Of a DNA stretch of 64,000 bases, positions 11,359 to 20,100 are shown piece after piece. The stretch lies in the NCBI GenBank assembly GCA_030142905.1, contig JASJOG010000348.1:186001-250000 (forward strand), written 5' to 3'. The DNA comes from Heliopora coerulea. Lineage: Eukaryota > Cnidaria > Anthozoa > Scleralcyonacea > Helioporidae. Within the stretch, counting starts at the first letter, position 1, and each line of letters begins with the position of its first letter. A model generated the notes under the pieces. That model was not told the origin of the DNA. It saw nothing but the letters and a program-made list of their open reading frames with translations, and made no database searches. A program made the position numbers and the translations under genes.

Positions 11359-14093
11359 CAGCGGCGTTCAAAAGGTTATGTACTATCTAAAATATAGGAA
11401 ATAAGCTTCTCGACGTTTCGGGCGAAGGCCCTTCGTCTGGAGATTAGTAGTAATCTCCAGACGAAGGGCCTTCGCCCGAAACGTCGAGACGCTTATTTCC
11501 TATATTTTAGATAGTGTATAACCTTTTGAACGCCGCTGTTTTATCGAAGCTATCTACACTGGACCTCCTCGCCTTGGATTTCCATATATAAATATAGATA
11601 GATAAGTGAGATTTTATTAAAAAATCTTACGAAGAGAGTGCTCAATACCAGAGTAGAGCGAATTACAATAGCAAGACAAGGTAAACTTGGGTTACTTCAT
11701 AAAGATTTACTACAAATTTGTTTCGTATGGCAAGCTGGGCCTGCCACACTCGTCAGGTAGTGATCGCGTGTGATGTAGTTGCCTAGGAGACTTGATAGTG
11801 CCTATTGAGGTTACGTCATACAATAAAAATGCGAGGTGAATTAATAAATATTACAGAGCAAGTGTTTTTTCTATGCCTACAAGTTGTGATTAGTTCGTTT
11901 CTGGAATTTAATGAGCTTAGCTCAGGGTGGCAGATGATAAGAAATTTTTCATGCAAACATAAATTACATTTTTTTGTGCTGCTAGAATACGCTTTACACC
12001 GTCTGATAATTTGCCACTTCAACGAAAATTTGATGTTATTGTCCCTTAACTTCCAAATGTATTTGCTCAGGGCCGTGCTATTTCTCTGAGTCGGGTTTCT
12101 AAAGGAGCTCGTGTGATTGTTATATCGGGACTTGAAGTTGCCTTCAGTGATACCGATTTAGGTTTCAACTTTGTTGTTGTCTTCTCTCTTTCCCGTTGCT
12201 TGGTATACAACTCCGTCTGTTAAGCACTTTCCGGCTAGCGGGCAGGATTCTTTATGGCGGCAGTTACAACTTGGAGAGTCGGGTGGATTGGGTTGAGTCT
12301 GGGTTTCTTTACTGAGTATGTGTTTGTTGTGGGATGCGATGATGTTTGCGACGTTTGGCATGCAGCTATAGCTTAATTTCAAAGTGTTCCGATTAAATAT
12401 TTTGTGAAGCGGGTGGTTTGATGGAAAGAACTCGTCGACGATCTTTAAGAATTTGTGACCTATGTTTGTGTGGACAATGGCGTTGAATGGTGGGTTTTTG
12501 ACGTAACCATGGGCAGTTTTGATGGGGCCGAAACATGCGAACTCGTGGGATCATATCTCTTGTCACAATTAACACCAGCTGCGGGAAACAACATCGGGCT
12601 CTACAGAGATGACGGGCTAGCCGCATTGAACAAAACACCAAGGGAGATAGAAAACATAAAGAAACGTATTTGTAGAACTTTTAGGGAACACAACCTAAAA
12701 CTAACCATCGAAGCTAATAAGAAATGCGTTCATTACCTAGACGTCACATTAGATCTAGCATCCTCGAGTTACAAGCCCTTCACAAAGCCAGGAAACGTCT
12801 TGCAGTAGGTCAACCGCCACAGCAATCATCCACCTTCAGTACTCCGCAGCATACCAGAAAACATTAATAAACGTCTATCTCATATCTCGTCCGACAAGCA
12901 TTCATTTGACTTCGCAACCCCACCATACCAGGAAGCCCTAAAAAGAAGCGGCTATGACTACAAACTCAACTTCAAACCCGAACCACCAAAACCAAAACAT
13001 CCGAGAAACAGAAGCAGAAACATAATATGGTACAACCCACCATTCAACGCCATTGTCCACACAAACATAGGTCACAAATTCTTAAAGATCGTCGACGAGT
13101 TCTTTCCATCAAACCACCCGCTTCACAAAATATTTAATCGGAACACTTTGAAATTAAGCTATAGCTGCATGCCAAACGTCGCAAACATCATCGCATCCCA
13201 CAACAAACACATACTCAGTAAAGAAACCCAGACTCAACCCAATCCACCCGACTCTCCAAGTTGTAACTGCCGCCATAAAGAATCCTGCCCGCTAGCCGGA
13301 AAGTGCTTAACAGACGGAGTTGTATACCAAGCAACGGGAAAGAGAGAAGACAACAACAAAGTTGAAACCTAAATCGGTATCACTGAAGGCAACTTCAAGT
13401 CCCGATATAACAATCACACGAGCTCCTTTAGAAACCCGACTCAGAGAAATAGCACGGCCCTGAGCAAATACATTTGGAAGTTAAGGGACAATAACATCAA
13501 ATTTTCGTTGAAGTGGCAAATTATCAGACGGTGTAAAGCGTATTCTAGCAGCACAAAAAAATGTAATTTATGTTTGCATGAAAAATTTCTTATCATCTGC
13601 CACCCTGAGCTAAGCTCATTAAATTCCAGAAACGAACTAATCACAACTTGTAGGCATAGAAAAAACACTTGCTCTGTAATATTTATTAATTCACCTCGCA
13701 TTTTTATTGTATGACGTAACCTCAATAGGCACTATCAAGTCTCCTAGGCAACTACATCACACGCGATCACTACCTGACGAGTGTGGCAGGCCCAGCTTGC
13801 CATATGAAACAAATTTGTAGTAAATCTTTATGAAGTAACCCAAGTTTACCTTGTCTTGCTATTATATATAAATATATATATAGTCTATTAAGTTATAGCT
13901 TTGAGCAACTGTCGTTACACCGTGTTTCACGCTTACGCGATCGTCAGACGACTCAGATCGTCTGACGATCGCGTAAGCGTGAAACACGGTGTAACGACAG
14001 TTGCTCAAAGCTATAACTTAATAGACTATCAAAGCTCTACACCTTTGTATTGAGCACTCTTCTCTTCAGAGACCAAACAGCTACATCTACATC

Positions 14094-14149
<56 letters not shown>

Positions 14150-17100
14150 AATATATACACATTGAACTAGCCATTTATACAAAGATCAGAGCCCAGCTCA
14201 GAATTCTAAAGTGTATCGCCATAACGAAATAGAATCCGTTTCCAGCCGATAATTTTAGAAAATAAAGTAGAAAACATACTCCGAAGATCAGTTCCATCTT
14301 GAACTCAAAATTTGAGAAAAGCAAGTGGACACAGTGTTCAATAGTAATATTTCGAATTTATTACAAATTCATCATCAGACTAATTTACACAAGCTAAACC
14401 TAGGTCAATATATAGGCACAAGCGTGGTGACATCATACAGGAATGTATGATGTCACCACGCTTGTGCCTATATATTGACCTAGGTTTAGCTTGTGTAAAT
14501 TAGTCTGATGACGAATTTGTAATAAATTCGAAATATTACTATTGAACACTGTGTCCACTTGCTTTTCTCAAATTTTGAGTTCAATAACGAAATAGGCAAG
14601 TCAACAATTACGCTTTCCGCCTGGAAAATCAATAGCCAAGCCATTTATACAGTTTTTGGTTACCATTATACGCTGATCAAAATTAAGACTAAGGATGTAA
14701 AAGCATGTAAAGTAGCAGAAACTAGTTGTATGCGATCGAAAAAATTTGTTGAAATATTAGGAACTGAATGTTCGGCCACTTGGCGCGACCTTAGTCCTAA
14801 TTAGTCTTGTCCCAGACCTTTTTCTAAAGTTTATATCCACTGGTTGTTACAGAAACAAACCTGCACGATTTCTTTAATGACATTGAGTAAAATAGCAGCG
14901 ATAGGCACCATGGAAAGCCCAATTAGATCAGGTGACGTTAACTTGTAGAAACCTAAGAATGGAGAAATATGGTAAACTAATCACTGATAAACGAGGCGTG
15001 TTGATTTCAGAATTATCCTCAGAGTAACATGACCAGAATATTTCATGAATTGACCTACATTACTAAAGTCAATTTTTCTAGTCGACTATAACAGTGTTGG
15101 TGAATTCATGAAATATTCTGTTCATGTTACCGTGAGGATGATTCCGAAATGGAGTCGAAACACTGCATTTTGCCACGGATATCGAGCGTTACGTTGTCGC
15201 GAGAATCCGTGCACTTAAACTGGATAAAACAAAGATACTGTTCCCAGTTGACTCGATAGCTCAATTGGTCGAGTAGAGGTCCTGTAACTCGGACATGCAA
15301 GTTCGAATCCCGCTGTAGTCAACTTTTTCTAGTTGACTTCAGCAGTGTGAGTGAATTCATGAAATATTCAGACGTCTTGCTTTTTAGTCTTTCAGGAAAG
15401 GCATACACGACATTTTCTGACAATTTTTATTTTCTATTTTTCACTTGACAAAGACGCAACAGTAAGCTATGTTATTATTATGTTTTAAACATGCAGCCTG
15501 TTTTCATAATTTTTCGTCATTGTTCTTTGGTGAATAGGCTAATTAAATAAAACAATCAAGAGCTTCTTAAGACTTCTTCACTTCCCTTTAGTTTATAATA
15601 CTGAAAAAATTGGTTGGACTGAATTCTCTATGGTACTTTTTCAGCTTTAAAATCGCTTAGAGTTTTCTTATGGAGTTACCTTTTGTTTGGAGCCCAATGT
15701 ACGTTGTCATCGACAGCAGAAATGTGGTGTATAGAAGAATATTTAAGAAATACCAAATCCTTGCATTCGAACAGTTCCATTTCTCATCCAGGAATTTCAC
15801 TACCAGAGGATGAGCCAAGCAGTCATAACGCTTGTATTTAATCATACTCTTTATCGCCTTTAAATCTTTGTCAGCATAGTAAAAGAGAGGATGAAAAGTA
15901 AATTATTTCGTGCAGAGCAAGAAAGTGGCTGGCTAATCACGTCCTTAAACATAATCACATGATTAGCACGTGGAACGTGACGAGCGTGTCATCACTTGCG
16001 ATCACGAGTAAATTTTGTAGTTTAGATAGAACGTTGGTGGGAGTGATTTATCATTCCTACCTTCGTCATTTAGTGACTAACCTTTTTTTGTGTCATCTTG
16101 AATCGGAAAAAAATGATATTCATAAGTACTTTCCAAACCCGTAGAATGGATTTTCTTTTGGCAGCTGTTTAGAATTTTCACAGCAACGTCCGGCATTTGC
16201 TTCAACAGCTTAGACATAATTCCTTGAGTACCACCTTCGGAATTTTTCATAAGCTGAAAAGACAAAAACTACTGAGACGGATTTGACCCATCAACAGCAA
16301 AAAATGGAAGCGGTTGAGACACTAGGCAGGAATTGGAGTCGATTTTTCAAATTTAGCTTCGGGAACATCCGAATTTGACGTTCCGAGCCAAGAAAGTTTA
16401 CTTATTTCCAAGTAAACCCATCCCTAAACAATAACCTCAAGTCTTTTCCTTTTAACTCTATTTTAACATCTCTCCTTTTCCTTTACCTCTATCATGCGTC
16501 TTTTGAGCGCCACTTCTCTCATATAATTATAGCTTCAGGATGAAAATGAGAGCCCAGCTCAAAATTTTAAGGTGAAAATTTTGAGCTGGGCTCTCATTTT
16601 CATCCTGAGACTACGTTTTCCGCCCGGAAAGTCTATAGCCACGATATTAATTATAGCTTTGTAATTTTTTTACCTTCTTCAAATCATCGACTTTTCCATC
16701 CTCGACACAGAAATCAATAATTTCTGACGCAGCTTTGTTTCGGTTTGGCATGTGAGTATACCTTGTCACACAGTCCAAGAGGTTTTCTTTAGGGTATTCG
16801 CCGAACGCCTTCCCACCATTCTGAAGTAGGTACCTCAAAATTTCTGCACATCCACTCTCTGCTGCCAGAACAGTCGCTGTTTGATCGTCATCCGACCTCC
16901 AATTCACCATTTCACGACTCCTTCCGACGAGATACTTGACTGTGGGTAAAGACTTGCCAGCTACTGCATAGTGAAGAGCTGACCAGTTCAAATAGTTGCT
17001 AAAAATCCATTACGTTACGAATCAAATAGAAATTTCAACGAACAAAGCAAAAGCATATAAAGTGAACGTGTTTCCTATTCTGACTAAATTATCAGAATAT

Positions 17101-20100
17101 TTCATGAATTGACCTGCACAATCTTATAAGTACAATCTTTCGGATTTTGTCGACTCAAAGCTTGACATCCTCGGCAATTTTTAACGTCCAGACTTTTGTT
17201 CTTATATTCATAGACATAAATTTTATATAGTAAACTTTCTTAGACAACGTTTTTACATTAGTTTAGCTGTGTGCATGTAATAATATTCTCATATTCTCAT
17301 ATTATTATATATATTATATATATTATTCAAAATACACTTACACTCAAACATTATTTAATTGTACGAATATTATTACATGCACGTATTTAAAATTTAAGAA
17401 TATTATTACATGAGAATATAATAATGCATAATAACAATAATATATAATATATATAATATAATATATATATAATTATATCAAAATTATATATAATTATCAT
17501 ATATTTTTTATATATTATTATTATTAGATATTATTATATTCTCATGTAATAATGTTTTTAAATTTTACATATGTGCGTGTAATAATATTCGTATAATTAA
17601 ATAGTGTTTGAGTGTAATTGTATTTTTAAGTAGACACACGTACCTTTAAAAGTAGCTCTTTTTTTTGTTAATTTATTATTACTCCTGATAATGTTACCGT
17701 TTGTAAATATGATTAAATTAGAAAATTAGATATCTCTTGAAGTCGACTAGAAAAGTTGACTTGAGCGTTATTCGAGATCACATTTTCGGGTAACTGGACC
17801 ACTGCTCTGCCAATTGAATTATTTAGTCAACCGGGAACTGTATGCTCGTTTTATCCAGTTGAGTGCACGAGAGATTCTCGCGACAACGTAACGCTCGATA
17901 TCCGTGAAGATGTGAAGTGTTTCGGCTCTATTTGAGAATCAGGGTGACATGAACAGAATATTTCATGAACTGATCAAAACCTGTTAGGAGCTTGTTTTCA
18001 TTTTGTTCGCAGTAGTCACCATGGATCATCCTCTGAAAAACTAAACAAGTCCTTGTGCAACCTCTATAGTATATCCCTATCTATCCATTTTATAATTAAA
18101 TATGTGAATGTATTTATGTTTTCAGAATTTTTTTTGTTATCTTTTGCAAATTTTTAATTGAGTACTAATTCAATCTTATTATGACTTTAGCTCCGTTTTT
18201 GTGAGCCTTGGTTTTCAAAAAGCGAGACGAGGGTTCGCCAGCGCTGATCAGACGTTGTGCACAACCAGCATTAGACACAAATGCACGGACTTCTAATAAT
18301 CCAAACATGACAAGTAAGCAATAAGCAAATTTCAGTGAAATATGGCTCGCAAGGTTTATTGTGATGTATAAAATAAGGGTTCAATTCGTTAAAAAAGCCT
18401 CTTCTTCGAAAATATAAATTCTCATAAACTAAGAAAACCCCAGAAAGTTTAGAAGAACTCACCTTCTTGTATTTATCAAAGCTCCATTGTCTAGCAACAA
18501 TTTTACAATGTCCTCTCTTCCAGCATATGCGGCTACATGAACAGGAGTCTGTTCTTGCTTCTTTTGGCTTTGAAAGACACGATTGAATGATTCTTTATCA
18601 TTTTCTTTGAAATGTAAGAGTATCCGTTCCAGTATCTTGTCGCTGCTTTTCTTAACACAAACTTTACAATGGAATATTGATTCTTTGTTCATTTTTGCGT
18701 ACTTCAACAGCAAGTTGACATTCTAAAAAAATAGAATAAAAACCAGAAGGGAAATAACGAATCTTTTTGCAACTCAGAATGGAATTATATTTAATAAATG
18801 AATACGTAAGTTTGTGACTCTATTTTTCTTTACAGTTCATATACATTCAAATTGTACAAACCTCAGTTAAGCCTTCACGAGCTGCATGGTGTAGTGGCGA
18901 ACAACCATCATTGTCTTTCTTACTGTATAATGCAGAATCTTCGTTTTGTTGCTGGAAGAAAAGAAGATTTTTCCTTCATTGTCTTGCACAAAAGGGCTCT
19001 CCAAGTTTAATTCTCATCAGCTCACAATCACAACTGTCTTAATTTGCTTAACAGTAAATGTAAATCATCAAAGCATAAAGTTTATAAAGACTAAACTACG
19101 ACAACTCGATCAACTCACGCGACATTTTAAAATATACGAAAGATTATTCTAGTCATTATTAAAAATTCCATCAAAAGAAATCATGCGATATCAATGCCTG
19201 TGGATGTTTCAGACTGTTCATATTTAAAATCTCGAAGATTTAATCTATTGTAGTCCAGATACCCATTACCCTTACAAGTTTCACGTACGAAAATTTACCA
19301 CACACTTCAGTTTCTTGCCAGAATTTATCAATTTTGAAATTTTGGGTGGTGACAGGTTTCGTCAACGAGCGAGTTCACCTTCACAAAACCCAGTGTGTCT
19401 CATAAATAGTCTCATGCTCATAATAAAATTCGTAGGTCCACCTTCAGGAATGTGGGTTACCTGGTCCCAAATTCTGCTTTGGACTTCAAATTTCTAGCTT
19501 CTTTAGGGAGGTTTACTGCCATTACTTCTTTTATTCGTGTTGCAAGCAGGTAGACCCCAGTAGTTTCTCTTGGTTAAATCATGTGTGTAAGGTATACGGA
19601 AATTTTTTCCATGACCAGAGTTAAAAAGTTAGGAGAAAGAAGAAAAGGTAACATTACTGGATTAAAAATTTGTACGTAATTCACTGGTCTCTTACATTTT
19701 CCGTGCCAAGATATATGATTCTCTTGAACTGCTCAAGTATTTCTAAATTTAAGTGTAATAATCTTATTATGTTTTTAAATGACCAGAAAGGAGATATTTG
19801 TGCATAAACGTACCATCAAACGTTTTAGGATTTCGGATTGTTTAGCTTCTGCAGCGTAGTGAAAGACATTTCTACCTTTGTCGTCATCCAGGGAGATAGT
19901 TTTCATCCCACGATTGTTCTCTAATATTAAATTAATCATTTCCATTTGGAGGCCTTCCACCGCCCTTTAAAAACATTAAGCCATGAATTTTAATCCTAGG
20001 AAAACCACATTCACAGAATGTTATTTCTATTATTCTCCAAGATATTAGTTATTACCTCATTAGAGAATTGGCAGGCTTTGCTTCCCATCCAACTGCAAAT

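Noticed and set aside
15247..15323. Possible functional tRNA gene
   Set aside because: The acceptor stem is perfect, but the T stem has mismatches and the anticodon arm is irregular. A second copy 2.5 kb away shares the same SINE body.
17280..17640. AT-rich palindrome as a replication origin or scaffold attachment site
   Set aside because: Composition alone is not evidence, and the inverted arms are better explained by a MITE inside a SINE pair.
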